NCBI GenBank assembly: GCA_030615505.1 | Contig: JAUWZD010000025.1 | Location: 1 to 48,407, forward strand | Source of the DNA: Spirochaetales bacterium | Lineage (GTDB): Bacteria; Spirochaetota; Spirochaetia; SZUA-6; DRHE01 | Direction: 5' to 3' | DNA: 48,407 nucleotides | In this document: piece by piece, positions 35,448-44,484 of the stretch | Layout: each line of letters opens with the position of its first letter | Numbering within the stretch: the first letter of the stretch is position 1 | Translations under genes and position numbers: made by a program | Notes under the pieces: generated by a model | Seen by the model: only the letters and a program-made list of their open reading frames with translations | Database searches by the model: none | What the model was told of the DNA's origin: nothing

Positions 35448-36026
35448 TTACTTGAATACTAATGAAATATCGATCAACAGGTCCGGAAGGATCTTTACAG
35501 AAACCTTAGCTCCTGAATCATAGACTGCCGGACGGCCGTAGCGCTTTATCTCTTCCAGGAGATAGACCCAGATAATTCGCTCTGTGGGATGTACAATCCA
35601 GTACTCGCGAACTTTATGCTTTTCATATAGAGCAAGTTTCTCAATATTATCCCGTGAGGCTGTGGCCGGAGATATTACCTCTATAACTAAGTCGGGAGCA
35701 CCCCTGCATCCTGCATCATCCAGCTTTTGGGAGTTACAAATTACGACAAGGTCGGGCTGTACAACAGTAGCTATTTTTTCATCCGCCTCATTTGCCTCCG
35801 GCAGCCGTACATCAAAGGGAGCCGAATAAACATCACACTTTTTATCGGTTAAATAATTGGCAAATTGGCGAAAGATCTCTCCTACAATTTTTTGATGTAC
35901 TCTGCTTGGGGCAGGGCTCATGCAGTAAGGGACACCGGCGATAAGCTCCCATCGCTCATCATTCTCCCATTTACAATAATCTTCATAAGTGTAGCGTCGA
36001 TTATGCCCGATCTCAGTGGAACTCAT
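35448..36026 (-). CDS. Uma2-family (DUF820) endonuclease-fold protein
   Basis: A 192-residue protein of the Uma2/DUF820 family, a PD-(D/E)xK nuclease fold. Visible are the opening YTYEDYCKWENDERWELIAG (Glu), QPDLVVICN (Asp), APDLVIEVISPATASRD (acidic plus x-E-V-x-S) and the basic KVREYWIVHPTERI. The Lys of the classical motif is replaced by Ser, as is usual in the family. The cellular role is unknown. It stands alone between the response regulator and the isomerase. Confidence 0.9.
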   Translation of the reverse strand: MSSTEIGHNRRYTYEDYCKWENDERWELIAGVPYCMSPAPSRVHQKIVGEIFRQFANYLTDKKCDVYSAPFDVRLPEANEADEKIATVVQPDLVVICNSQKLDDAGCRGAPDLVIEVISPATASRDNIEKLALYEKHKVREYWIVHPTERIIWVYLLEEIKRYGRPAVYDSGAKVSVKILPDLLIDISLVFK

Positions 36027-36156
36027 AGTTGCTCAATTATAGTGAGCTTATCAAAATCTTTCAACGGTGGTGATGCGATTCCGGGTAGATTCGGTCGGTT
36101 ACCTGCCCGGGGCCTACACAGACTACTCTGCAGGTGGCCTTTCGCTGGATAGGTTT

Positions 36157-37014
36157 TCAAAGCTCACAGATATAATTAATACTCGCCTCAAGAGCGGCTT
36201 TTAGCTCCTCAGGGCGCAGATTCTGAACTTCTCTTGAAAAAGGCTCAAAGGAAATGTCCCCCTGATAGCCGAGGCTATAGAGCAGCTCGATCTGTTCCCT
36301 GCTCTTCAATAGATCTCGATAAGTTACAAGAACCCGGTGATCATCCCGGTTCTCTGCAGCGGATTGGGGCTCTTCTACGCCGGATATGTGAACAAGACCT
36401 GTATAAGAGATATCGTAATCGTTTTTCATAGTAGAAGATGTATCCGGGCCCAGATAATGGTGGAATGTATCATGAACAGTCTTATAAATGGGGAAACCGG
36501 CCTCCTGAATAATCTTCTGTGCGACTGCTATTGAATTGAGAGAGCTTTCCGGAAAGCCCAAAGGCTCAACATAACCAAGGAGGCCGCTGTCAATAAACAA
36601 GGGGCCGAAAGTTTTAAGGGCTGTTACGGTCTCTGAAAAAATCAGGTTCTCATCCCGGCGGTCGTTGGGGTCGTTACTGGGGCATAACACGATGGCTTCA
36701 CATTTGATCGAGCGGGCAAGTGCGATTAATTCTTTTAGCTCTTCGGTCAGTTTTGACAGGAATGAGGCGAGGTTAAACTTCTGAAGAGCATTAATGGCCA
36801 GGACCTTCAGAGAGTAATAATCCAGGAGTTCTCTCACCTGTTCCGGCTCATAATCATCGATGATTCCCCGATCGGTTAGATCATGAGGACCTTCCAGGTC
36901 GTTACGCAGCTCCACCTTGTGTAACCCGAGATCAGCCGCTAATTGGAAAAAATCTTCCAGTTTCGCTTTGGGGTAAATGATTCGGTTTAAAGCAAAACGG
37001 CTTTTATCCGGCAT
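36157..37014 (-). CDS. IolI-like sugar isomerase (TIM barrel)
   Basis: A 285-residue xylose-isomerase-like barrel of COG1082, closest in layout to inosose isomerases (IolI): the opening FALNRIIYPKAKLEDFFQLA, LKVLAINALQKFN, an acidic metal ligand in GYVEPLGFPESS, KTVHDTFHHYLG with Asp and His ligands, and the final ISFEPFS acid. It probably isomerises a keto-inositol or sugar. I chose ATG 37014: the promoter at 37045-37072 would start transcription near 37038, which rules out the TTG at 37044. It is divergent from the PfkB kinase gene, which may act on its product. Confidence 0.82.
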   Translation of the reverse strand: MPDKSRFALNRIIYPKAKLEDFFQLAADLGLHKVELRNDLEGPHDLTDRGIIDDYEPEQVRELLDYYSLKVLAINALQKFNLASFLSKLTEELKELIALARSIKCEAIVLCPSNDPNDRRDENLIFSETVTALKTFGPLFIDSGLLGYVEPLGFPESSLNSIAVAQKIIQEAGFPIYKTVHDTFHHYLGPDTSSTMKNDYDISYTGLVHISGVEEPQSAAENRDDHRVLVTYRDLLKSREQIELLYSLGYQGDISFEPFSREVQNLRPEELKAALEASINYICEL

Positions 37015-37044
37015 ACGCTTTCTCTCTATTCTCCCGGCTATCAA

Positions 37045-37072
37045 TTATTACAGGTAGAAACTGAACCGTCAA
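37045..37072 (-). promoter_or_regulatory. Promoter of the IolI-like gene
   Basis: On the minus strand, TTGACG (37072-37067), 16-bp spacer and TAATAA (37050-37045), about 30 bases before the ATG at 37014. Confidence 0.55.
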
Positions 37073-37173
37073 GCAAGAGATAAACTGCTTAAGGAAATCA
37101 TCCCGCTGCCAGGTCTGTCTGTTTATGATATTACCTTAAAGTCGAGATCATTTATTTTTCTTACTTTGTTGGA

Positions 37174-37216
37174 TTGACTACAGGCAGCACCAGGTATAAA
37201 TTATTATAAACGTTTA
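37174..37216 (+). promoter_or_regulatory. Promoter with a LacI-type operator
   Basis: TTGACT (37174-37179), a short 15-bp spacer and TATAAA (37195-37200), followed at 37207-37216 by the perfect palindrome TAAACGTTTA, the core of LacI-family operators (TGTAAACGTTTACA type). It lies in the 320-bp gap between the isomerase and the PfkB gene, positioned to control the LacI relic and pfkB. Confidence 0.55.
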
Positions 37217-37285
37217 CGAGCAACTTTATCTTTAGACTATTACTTATCAGGCAACAGATGCTGATGAATGAGGCTTTTCCCACCT

Positions 37286-37324
37286 ATGAAAGTTACAATT
37301 AAGGATATTGCCCGAAGAGAATGA
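37286..37324 (+). pseudogene. 12-codon relic of a LacI-family regulator
   Basis: ATG at 37286 opens MKVTIKDIARRE and then stops (TGA 37322-37324). The first eleven residues are the invariant N terminus of LacI-type HTH domains (M-x-V-T-I-K-D-I-A-R). The rest of the gene is missing and pfkB starts 12 bases later. I infer a deletion that fused the start of one lacI gene to the pfkB upstream region. The short ORF may still be translated as a leader. Confidence 0.6.
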
Positions 37325-37335
37325 TAGACTGAAAG

Positions 37336-38217
37336 ATGAAATACGACCTTACCTTCCTGGGGCACTACACCAAAGATACCATCGTATCCCCTGCCGGTAC
37401 ACGGGTTATAGACGGGGGCGCCTGTATCTACGGTGCTCATGTGGCCGTCAGGATGGATCTGAACACCGCTGTAGTAACCCGTCTTGCCAGGGAAGACTTC
37501 CGTGTATTGGAGGAGCTGAAAGCCCTGGGAGTAGATGTTTTTACCCGGGACACGCCTGTTTCCACCTGTCTGCGTCTGGAATATCCGTCTGCAAACCTGG
37601 ATGAGCGGATGATTTATGTTTCCAGTTCAGCCGGTGCATTTACGCCTGAGGAGGTAAAGGGGCTGAACAGCCGGACTATAGTGATCGGGGGATCTATCCG
37701 CGGAGAAATACCCCCTGAGGTTATGGAGACACTGGCCGGAAGTGGATCTCGTATAGCCCTGGATGTCCAGGGATTTGTCCGGGTTGCCAGGCAAGGAAAA
37801 CTGCTCTATGAACAGTGGCCGGAGATTGAATCCGTTCTGCAGCACGTTAATATTCTTAAGACCGATGCCGTAGAAGCGGAGATGCTAACCGGCGTCAAAG
37901 ACCTTCGGAAAGCAGCATGGATTCTAAGCGATTATGGACCTGAAGAGATCGTGTTGACCCATAGGAATGGACTGCTGGTGTACGCCGGAAACAGATATTT
38001 TGAATATAGCTTTTTCCCTAAAAAAATAGTCGGGCGCAGCGGCCGGGGCGATACATGCATAGCTTCCTACGCGGCTAGAAGGATTAATTTTACTCCCCCC
38101 GAGGCTGCGGTTTGGGCTGCGACAATCACCAGCCTCAAGCTAGAAGCTGAAGGTCCGTTTAATCGGGATATCCACCAGGTGGAAGCCCTGATCCAGGAGA
38201 AGTATTTACGCACTTAA
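37336..38217 (+). CDS. PfkB-family carbohydrate kinase
   Basis: A 293-residue ribokinase-family sugar kinase. The N terminus lacks the usual GGA.N motif but has VIDGGACIYGAHVA; the C-terminal signature is GRSGRGDTCIASYAA, in which Asp239 is the catalytic base (the usual GAGD reads GRGD). Substrates are typically furanoses, keto-deoxy sugars or inositol-derived compounds, phosphorylated with ATP. It sits between an IolI-like isomerase and a LacI regulator, so it probably phosphorylates an intermediate of the same pathway. The exact sugar cannot be assigned. Confidence 0.88.
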   Translation: MKYDLTFLGHYTKDTIVSPAGTRVIDGGACIYGAHVAVRMDLNTAVVTRLAREDFRVLEELKALGVDVFTRDTPVSTCLRLEYPSANLDERMIYVSSSAGAFTPEEVKGLNSRTIVIGGSIRGEIPPEVMETLAGSGSRIALDVQGFVRVARQGKLLYEQWPEIESVLQHVNILKTDAVEAEMLTGVKDLRKAAWILSDYGPEEIVLTHRNGLLVYAGNRYFEYSFFPKKIVGRSGRGDTCIASYAARRINFTPPEAAVWAATITSLKLEAEGPFNRDIHQVEALIQEKYLRT

Positions 38218-38256
38218 CAGTTTTCAATAACCATCCGGTCTAGAGTTCCATTGCTC

Positions 38257-38286
38257 TTGACAGGTAGAATATAAAAATGCTACATT
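38257..38286 (+). promoter_or_regulatory. Promoter of the LacI-family gene, with operator half-site downstream
   Basis: TTGACA (38257-38262), 18-bp spacer and TACATT (38281-38286). Just after it, GAGCGTTTACAA (38291-38302) contains the CGTTTAC half-site also seen at 37211, near the expected transcription start, consistent with autoregulation. Confidence 0.55.
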
Positions 38287-38328
38287 ATGAGAGCGTTTAC
38301 AATAAGTTTCATTAATATATACGGTGGG

Positions 38329-39345
38329 ATGCATCAAAGTAGCATTAGAAATAAAAATGTAACTCTTGAGGATGTGGCCAGGCACTGCGGGCTTTCCAGG
38401 GCGACCGTATCCCGTGTCATCAACAGGGAGGGAAATGTCAGGCCTTATACCGCACAAAAGGTAAAAGAGGCTGTTGAAGCATTGGGGTATACACCCAATT
38501 TTATGGCCAGGGCACTCTCAGGGGGAAATAAGAATATGATAGCAATCCTGCTTCCCGATGTGGCCGTTCCCTACTATGCTAATTTATTGGAGGGCGCTGA
38601 CGAGGTGGCGGAGGAGAAGAACTACCACCTGCTCATACAAACAAGGGAGTATAAGAAATCCGTTCTCAATCTGATCGAGGAGCAGAGAGCGGACGGTTTT
38701 ATAATCAGGAATTCCGGCGATCCTGCGGTCGACCGCACCATTATCAGGCAGCTAAACAAACACAATCTTCCCTTTATCTTCATCGGAAAACCCATTAATG
38801 AAGAGGTGCTTTCTATTGTCGTGGATAACGTGGGCGGAGCCAGAGAGATGGCTCACCACTTTGTCGAACATAACTTCAAGGGAATCCTCTTTATAACCGG
38901 GCCGCCGAAAAAGATCGATTCCCAGGACAGGATCTACGGCTTCAAAATGGGCTTGAGCGAGAGAGGGGTGGACCCGGAATCGATCTTTTACACAGAAGGT
39001 GATTTCACCAGAGAGGGAGGATACAGGGCTGCAGCAGAGTTCTTTTCTGCAAACTCTGCAGAGGCGGTATTTGCGGCAAACGATCTGATGGCCCTGGGTG
39101 TGCTGCACTATTTTTATGAAAAAGGCATGAATGTGCCCAAAGATGTCGCGGTTGCCGGCTTTGACGATGATTTCTTTTCCGAGTTCCTCTGTCCGCCTCT
39201 GACAACGGTGCGGCAGCCCATGTCCGAAATCGGAGCGGTTGCCGTAGAAAATCTTATTCTTATGCTGGAGGGCTCTGCAGTCAGAAAATCAAGGATCATT
39301 CTTCCAACAAGACTCATGATCAGAAAATCATGCGGGTACGCATGA
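38329..39345 (+). CDS. LacI-family transcriptional repressor
   Basis: A 338-residue LacI/GalR regulator. The HTH and hinge read NVTLEDVARHCGLSRATVSR, then PNFMARALSGG, followed by a periplasmic-binding-like effector domain (IAILLPDVAVPYYANLLEGA, and AGFDDDFFSEFLCPPLTTVR at the dimer face). It should bind CGTTTAC-type operators and respond to a sugar. The frame reaches back to ATG 38287, but the promoter at 38257-38286 would start transcription after that codon, so I prefer ATG 38329, which is nearer the HTH. Likely targets are pfkB, itself and the importer genes downstream. Confidence 0.92.
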   Translation: MHQSSIRNKNVTLEDVARHCGLSRATVSRVINREGNVRPYTAQKVKEAVEALGYTPNFMARALSGGNKNMIAILLPDVAVPYYANLLEGADEVAEEKNYHLLIQTREYKKSVLNLIEEQRADGFIIRNSGDPAVDRTIIRQLNKHNLPFIFIGKPINEEVLSIVVDNVGGAREMAHHFVEHNFKGILFITGPPKKIDSQDRIYGFKMGLSERGVDPESIFYTEGDFTREGGYRAAAEFFSANSAEAVFAANDLMALGVLHYFYEKGMNVPKDVAVAGFDDDFFSEFLCPPLTTVRQPMSEIGAVAVENLILMLEGSAVRKSRIILPTRLMIRKSCGYA

Positions 39346-39439
39346 GATAAATAAATAACTGGCGCAAGGAGCGTCCCTCTACAGAGACAGCGCTGGACTG
39401 GACCTTGTGGGATGCATAGCGTCAGAAAGGAAGGTTTTT

Positions 39440-40465
39440 ATGAAAAAGTTTCTGCTCGTTCTTTTCATTGCGCTGCTGGCTGTGCAGGCATTCTCAGCAG
39501 CCCAGCAGGAGGAAAAGAAGGTCCTCATCTATGCGGCCCTGGATGAGAAAACTGCCAATGAGCTGGCCAGGGCTTTTACGGATGAAACCGGAATCCAGGC
39601 TGAAGTGGCTCTGCAGATTGAGCAGGCCGGAACGATTTCCGCCAGGATCAAAACCGAGGCTTCCAATCCTCGGGCGGACGTGTTTATCGGCGGAAATTGC
39701 AACTACCATACCGATCTTGCCGACGGGGGATTTCTGGCCCAGTATGCTTCACCTGTGGTGAAGCAGGCAGGGATCTCCAGCCAGTTCATGGACTCAAATG
39801 GATACTGGACAGGCTGGTACCTGGGGGCGCTGTGTATGCTCTACAATGAAAAGCGCTATAAGGAGGAAATCGCCCCGAAGGGGATTAACCCCCCCAGCAC
39901 CTGGGATGATCTGTTGAATCCCGCATACAAAGGGGAGGTCATAGCCTCCAATCCGGCAACCACAGGAGGGGCCTACCTGATGATGGCGGCTCAGATCTTC
40001 CGCCTGGGAAGCGAGGAGGCAGGGTTTGATTTCATCCGCAAGCTTCATCCCAACGTAGCCCAGTACACCAAAGGAGCAAACGGATCCATTCCTCTGGTGA
40101 GCCATGGGGAGGCGATTGTCGGCTTTGCCTGGGGTCATGATACACTGAAACAGAAAATCCAGGGAAATCTGCCCATCGTGGTTGTATTTCCGGAAAACAC
40201 CGGCTTCGAGATCGGGGCAGCCTCTATTCTTAAGGGAGCTCCTCACCTCGAGCCGGCACAAAAATTCATTGACTTTCTGCTCTCTACGACAGCCGGAAAA
40301 ATCAACGCCAGAAACGGCTACCGCTATCCTGTTAGAAAGGGAGTGGATCTTCCGCAAGGAACCCCTGATTTTGAGAGTCTCTCCTTTGCTCCCTGGGATC
40401 TGAAAATTGCGGCTAAAAATGTCGATGCCTGGAAAAAGAGGTGGGCTCAAATAACCGGTAAGTAA
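39440..40465 (+). CDS. FbpA/AfuA-type ABC transporter binding protein
   Basis: A 341-residue periplasmic binding protein with a signal peptide (KKFLLVLFIALLAVQAFS, cleavage before AAQQEEKK). It belongs to the iron/AfuA/putrescine-like group: LIYAALDEKTANELARAF, RIKTEASNPRADVFIGG, STWDDLLNPAYKGEV and FIDFLLSTTAGK. The Tyr pair that binds ferric iron in FbpA is not evident. Members also bind hexose phosphates or phosphonates; the LacI-PfkB setting favours an organic, perhaps phosphorylated, ligand. GGAAGG precedes ATG 39440; an ATG further upstream (39407 frame) lacks support. Confidence 0.88.
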   Translation: MKKFLLVLFIALLAVQAFSAAQQEEKKVLIYAALDEKTANELARAFTDETGIQAEVALQIEQAGTISARIKTEASNPRADVFIGGNCNYHTDLADGGFLAQYASPVVKQAGISSQFMDSNGYWTGWYLGALCMLYNEKRYKEEIAPKGINPPSTWDDLLNPAYKGEVIASNPATTGGAYLMMAAQIFRLGSEEAGFDFIRKLHPNVAQYTKGANGSIPLVSHGEAIVGFAWGHDTLKQKIQGNLPIVVVFPENTGFEIGAASILKGAPHLEPAQKFIDFLLSTTAGKINARNGYRYPVRKGVDLPQGTPDFESLSFAPWDLKIAAKNVDAWKKRWAQITGK

Positions 40466-40529
40466 GCTCATCAGAGTTTGCGGGAAACAGGCGGGCTTGA
40501 TGTCTGTCTGTTTCCCGGCCTCCAGATAC

Positions 40530-42140
40530 ATGAGAAGAATCTTACGGGAGCCGTTTTTACTTTTAATACTCACGGGGATAATACTGTGCCTGCTTATCTT
40601 CGTTGCCTATCCCATGATCAGAGTATTCAGTTACCCCTCCCTCAAAGATTTTGTGCAGGTCCCACAGAATATACGCTACTTAAGAGCGATCAGGAACAGC
40701 CTGCTAATGGTTGTGCTTTCTACCTCCACGGCCACACTCATCGGATTTCTCTTTGCCTATACGATCACAAGAACGGATGTGCCTTTAAAGAAAGTCTTAA
40801 AAGTTATCTCCATCCTGCCCCTCTTTTCTCCCCCCTTTATGGTTGCCTTCAGCTATTTGATGATGTTCGGCAAAAATGGCCTGATAACGGCTCAGCTCTT
40901 AGGCTTGAGAGTGAGCATCTTCGGCTGGCACGGCCTGTGGCTTTCAGAGACTATAGCGTTTTTCCCGGTGGCTGCTCTGATTATGGAGGGGGTGCTTCAG
41001 TCCATTGCTCCCAGCCTGGAATATGCGGGCAGGAATCTCGGGGCCACGGGCTTTAAGCTGTTCAGGACCATAACGCTGCCTCTGGCCAGGCCGGGTGTGG
41101 CGGGAGCAGCGCTGCTTGTTTCCATTCTAATCCTGTCAGATTTCGGGAACCCCATTATGATTGCCGGTGATTTCTCGGTTCTGGTTACAGAAGCCTGGAT
41201 GCGGGTTGAGGGCTGGGGGGATGTTAGAGGAGCGGCTGTTTTATCCTCAATCCTGCTGCTTCCATCCTTAATCATCTTCATGATTCAGCGCTACTGGGTC
41301 AGGCAGAGATCGTACGTCACAATTACGGGAAAGATCACCCAGGTGGAAAAGGAACCTACCAGGTGGTACATCAAATGGACTCTCTTTTCCTTATGTTCTA
41401 TAGTAGCGGTCATGATCCTGCTAGTTTATGTTGCCCTGCTAATAGGAGCTTTTGTTAAAGGATGGGGATTTGACTGGACCCTTACGACGAATTATGTGAA
41501 GAGCATCTTTTCCAGGTCTCCGGAGCTGATGCACAGTCTCACTTTTGCCGTTATTGCCGGCTTTGCAAGTTCCCTCTTTTCCATGACAGCGGCTTATCTT
41601 GTCTCGCGAAAAAGATTCTTATTAAGAAAATTCGTTGATTTCACCTGTATCCTCCCGGCAGCTATTCCGGGCATATTCTTCGGCATAGGCTATTCCATTG
41701 CCTTCACCCGGCCTCCGATTGACCTTTACGGCACGGCATCCATCATTATTCTCAGCATGATCTTCTGGAACGTATCGATGGGCTATCAGACAGGGATCGG
41801 CACCTTCCAGCAGATATCTCCCTCGTTGGGGGAAGCTGCCGCCAATCTTGGAGCGAGCAGCATGAAGATATTCCGACAGATCGAAGCTCCCCTGATAAAG
41901 ACTTCATTTTTTTCCGCTTTTGTGGTTTCCTTTATAAGGGCAATCACAACCTTGAGCGTTATCGTGTTTCTGTCCACCTCGCGCAATGTAGTGGCCACCT
42001 TTACCATTATGAACCTGGTGAGCGATGGTTTTTACGGCAAAGCGGCGGCTCTAACCAGTTTTCTGCTGGTCATCGCTTTTGCGGTTCTTGGTCTTGCCAA
42101 ACTGGTAATAGGCAAGAGGATGGAGCTGTTCAGAGTTTAG
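40530..42140 (+). CDS. FbpB/AfuB-type ABC permease, fused double domain
   Basis: About 536 residues comprising two permease units in one chain, each with about six membrane helices and its own EAA-like loop: LEYAGRNLGATGFKLFRTI in the first half and LGEAAANLGASSMKIFRQI in the second. Such fusion is standard for FbpB/AfuB. It forms the channel for the binding protein upstream. Starts ATG 40500 and ATG 40530 are both without a strong ribosome site; the second gives the usual short basic tail RRILREP before helix 1. The binding-protein stop lies 34-64 bp upstream. Confidence 0.9.
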   Translation: MRRILREPFLLLILTGIILCLLIFVAYPMIRVFSYPSLKDFVQVPQNIRYLRAIRNSLLMVVLSTSTATLIGFLFAYTITRTDVPLKKVLKVISILPLFSPPFMVAFSYLMMFGKNGLITAQLLGLRVSIFGWHGLWLSETIAFFPVAALIMEGVLQSIAPSLEYAGRNLGATGFKLFRTITLPLARPGVAGAALLVSILILSDFGNPIMIAGDFSVLVTEAWMRVEGWGDVRGAAVLSSILLLPSLIIFMIQRYWVRQRSYVTITGKITQVEKEPTRWYIKWTLFSLCSIVAVMILLVYVALLIGAFVKGWGFDWTLTTNYVKSIFSRSPELMHSLTFAVIAGFASSLFSMTAAYLVSRKRFLLRKFVDFTCILPAAIPGIFFGIGYSIAFTRPPIDLYGTASIIILSMIFWNVSMGYQTGIGTFQQISPSLGEAAANLGASSMKIFRQIEAPLIKTSFFSAFVVSFIRAITTLSVIVFLSTSRNVVATFTIMNLVSDGFYGKAAALTSFLLVIAFAVLGLAKLVIGKRMELFRV

Positions 42141-42156
42141 CCTGAAGGAAAAGAGG

Positions 42157-43236
42157 ATGGGAGAATATCACATCAGAATCGTCAATGTAAACAAGAGCTT
42201 CGGACCTGTTGAGGCTCTGAAAAACGTTTCGATCGATATCCCGCGAGGAAACTTTACCACCTTCTTAGGCCCTAGCGGCTGCGGTAAGACGACCATGCTA
42301 AGAACCATTGCAGGATTTTACGAGTTGAAAGAAGGAGAGATATATATCGGAGAGCGGCTCATCAACAGGGTTCCTTCCCATCAGAGAAACGCCATTATGG
42401 TTTTTCAAGATTACGCTCTTTTCCCCCATATGAATATTGGTGAGAACATAGCATACGGCCTGAAAATCAAAAAGATTCCCAATGAGGAGATCAAAAGCAG
42501 AGTTGAAAAAACAACCAGCTATCTGGGTATTCAAGGTCTTGAAAAGCGCAATCCCGGCCAGATCTCGGGCGGCCAGCAGCAGCGGGTAGCCCTGGCCAGA
42601 GCCCTGGTCATGGAGCCCGAGGTTCTCCTTCTGGATGAGCCTTTATCCAATCTCGATGCCAAGCTTAGAATGAATATCAGAGCCGAGCTCAGGCAGATTC
42701 AGAAGCGTCTCGGCATTACCACCATCTACGTAACCCACGACCAGGCGGAGGCTCTTGCTCTATCCGATCAGATTGCCATTATGGATACCGGAAGAATCAT
42801 CCAGTCCGGAACTCCCTGGGAAATATACTACAAGCCGCTTAATGAGTTTGTGGCTGATTTTGTAGGAACGGCCAATCTCATCACCGGGCGGGTAAGCGAA
42901 AGCTCAGATAAGTATCTGCTCCTCGATATCGATGCAGCTCAAATCATGATTGAGGAACCCAACCTTAGCGTGGATACAGGTAGCACAGTCACGCTGTGCA
43001 TCAGGCCGGAGACTATCGAGATATTCAAAGGGATGCCTGAAGATAAAACAAATGTCTTGAAGGGAAAAATCGTGAACTATATCTTTGAAGGGTCTCAGAT
43101 CCGCTACTGGGTGGAAATCGATCAGAAAAAAGTTGTTGTCGATTCCTTTGATCCGAGCGAAAAAGGTATATACGAGGGAGAAGTTGCGATTCGCTTTCAT
43201 CCTAAAAAGATGCACATTCTCTACGGGAAAGAGTAA
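42157..43236 (+). CDS. ABC transporter ATPase, FbpC/PotA type
   Basis: A 359-residue ATPase energising the importer. Walker [10 protein letters not shown] is at 38-46, the Q-loop in [11 protein letters not shown], signature SGGQQQR at about 137-143, Walker [16 protein letters not shown] and the H-loop VTHDQAEAL. The last 110 residues form a TOBE domain ([21 protein letters not shown]). It starts 16 bp after the permease stop with AAGGAAAAGAGG upstream, completing a three-gene transporter. Confidence 0.95.
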   Translation: MGEYHIRIVNVNKSFGPVEALKNVSIDIPRGNFTTFLGPSGCGKTTMLRTIAGFYELKEGEIYIGERLINRVPSHQRNAIMVFQDYALFPHMNIGENIAYGLKIKKIPNEEIKSRVEKTTSYLGIQGLEKRNPGQISGGQQQRVALARALVMEPEVLLLDEPLSNLDAKLRMNIRAELRQIQKRLGITTIYVTHDQAEALALSDQIAIMDTGRIIQSGTPWEIYYKPLNEFVADFVGTANLITGRVSESSDKYLLLDIDAAQIMIEEPNLSVDTGSTVTLCIRPETIEIFKGMPEDKTNVLKGKIVNYIFEGSQIRYWVEIDQKKVVVDSFDPSEKGIYEGEVAIRFHPKKMHILYGKE

Positions 43237-43296
43237 AACCTTCAGAAGGAGTAAAAACGCTTCCGGCTATGGGCTTCTCATTTTTTTTAAAACAAA

Positions 43297-44049
43297 ATGA
43301 TTAAAAACATCACCGTTTTGGGCTCAGGTACATTAATTCCTCAGAAGGGCCGAAGCTGTGCGGGATACGTGCTGGGCCATTCCAGGGGCTCCATTTTGTT
43401 GGACTGCGGGCCAGGCAGCCTGCTGCGCCTGAATGAAGCCGGTACCCCGCTTTCGGATATCGATCTGATCCTGATTTCCCACTTCCACCTGGACCATACA
43501 TCCGATCTGGCCCCGCTATTGAACTCCCGCTGGCTTCAGAAATCCTGTCGGGATCGCAGGCTCATCATTGCAGGACCTGTAGGGCTAAAAAAGCGGTTTG
43601 CACGGCTCTTCGGAAAAGAGGAAAGCTGGATTCATAATCTAACACTGGATCTTATCGAGCTTGCGAACTCGAGCCGGAAAATCGCTTCCCTGAAATTGGA
43701 TACTCTGCTGACCCCGCACACCGAGAACAGTATCTGCTTTCGGCTGACTGACGAAGAGGGCTCTATCGTATTCTACAGCGGCGATACGGATTATCATGAA
43801 TCTCTCATTCCCCTTGCCCGGGAAGCAAACCTGGCTATTATCGAGTGCTCCTGGACGGAGTTTCCGGAAGGAGAAGGCCATCTTACTCCGCAATTGGCCG
43901 GAAAGCTTGCCTCGAAAGCCCAAGTAAAACGACTGCTTTTAACACATTTTTATCAGGAAGTTTCCGAACAAAAAGTCCTTAAACAGGTTGCAAAGTATTT
44001 TCACGGAACGGTGTACCTGGCGAAAGATTTACAGGTGTATCCTATATAA
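43297..44049 (+). CDS. MBL-fold metallo-hydrolase (RNase Z / PhnP-like)
   Basis: A 250-residue metallo-beta-lactamase-fold hydrolase. The metal motif is SHFHLDHTSD (His62, His64, Asp66, His67), with further ligands in TPHTENS, YSGDTDY (Asp) and LLTHFYQE (His). The layout (GSGTLIPQKGRSCAGYVL, the LLDCGPGSL strand) fits RNase Z and PhnP-like phosphodiesterases. A 60-bp gap containing a T8 run separates it from the ATPase, so linkage to the transporter is uncertain. No good ribosome site is visible. It ends where the decayed integrase begins on the other strand. Confidence 0.85.
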   Translation: MIKNITVLGSGTLIPQKGRSCAGYVLGHSRGSILLDCGPGSLLRLNEAGTPLSDIDLILISHFHLDHTSDLAPLLNSRWLQKSCRDRRLIIAGPVGLKKRFARLFGKEESWIHNLTLDLIELANSSRKIASLKLDTLLTPHTENSICFRLTDEEGSIVFYSGDTDYHESLIPLAREANLAIIECSWTEFPEGEGHLTPQLAGKLASKAQVKRLLLTHFYQEVSEQKVLKQVAKYFHGTVYLAKDLQVYPI

Positions 44050-44432
44050 AACCTGTTGCTGCGTAGAGGCAGATGGATTTCACGCATTTAAAGAGTAGCT
44101 TTTTCCTCCTCCGTAGCTGAAAATGAAGATTGACTAATACGATATGCCGGATTATATTCCGTTTCCGAAAGTGATTTCAAAAAACCCGTATAGTACTACT
44201 GGAGTTTAATCGCTTACTTTACTTTGTCTACCTGCCGACCCTCAAATTGCCTCTGCAGATCTAATAAAAATGGATCGAAAGCTTCTTTTTCTTCAAGCCC
44301 ATGTTTGCTGAAATATTTTTCAAAGTGTTTAATACATCCAATATAGTAAGGAATACGATTGGACGGAATGTTCGCAGTATGCCCAAGAAACTTTTCGAAG
44401 GACATATTCCGGGAATTTTTTTTCTGCAGCAT
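44050..44432 (-). pseudogene. intI: Decayed, truncated integron-type tyrosine recombinase (intI)
   Basis: From ATG 44432 (GAGAGGT upstream) the minus strand encodes the N-terminal SAM-like domain of integron integrases: FEKFLGHTANIPSNRIPYY, IKHFEKYFSKH and DPFLLDLQRQFEG. The frame then hits TAA at 44214-44216, yet homology-like sequence continues in the same frame as AIKLQ, stop (TAG 44196-44198), then YYTGFLKSLSETEYNPAYR up to a third stop (TAA 44088-44090) and MREIHLPLR. No base is needed to restore the frame, so these are point decays. The catalytic domain (R...H-x-x-R...Y) is missing; the sequence ends against the MBL gene. It diverges from the cassette array, the classical integron layout. 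Confidence 0.78.
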
Positions 44433-44484
44433 ATTTGTACCTCTCGTATTATCTTGTCTCATAATAAGTAACTACTGAAATGGT

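Noticed and set aside
37308-37604. A 98-codon Arg/Cys-rich frame overlapping pfkB.
   Set aside because: Out-of-frame shadow; the PfkB frame has the kinase signature.
39794-40573. A 259-codon minus-strand frame opposite the AfuA-type binding protein.
   Set aside because: Antisense of a well-supported gene, with no domain and no ribosome site.
43236-43296. Possible terminator (AGAAG...CTTCT before a T8 run) after the FbpC-type gene.
   Set aside because: The paired arms are only 5 bp and about 25 bases apart; the T-run may just be AT-rich leader of the MBL gene.
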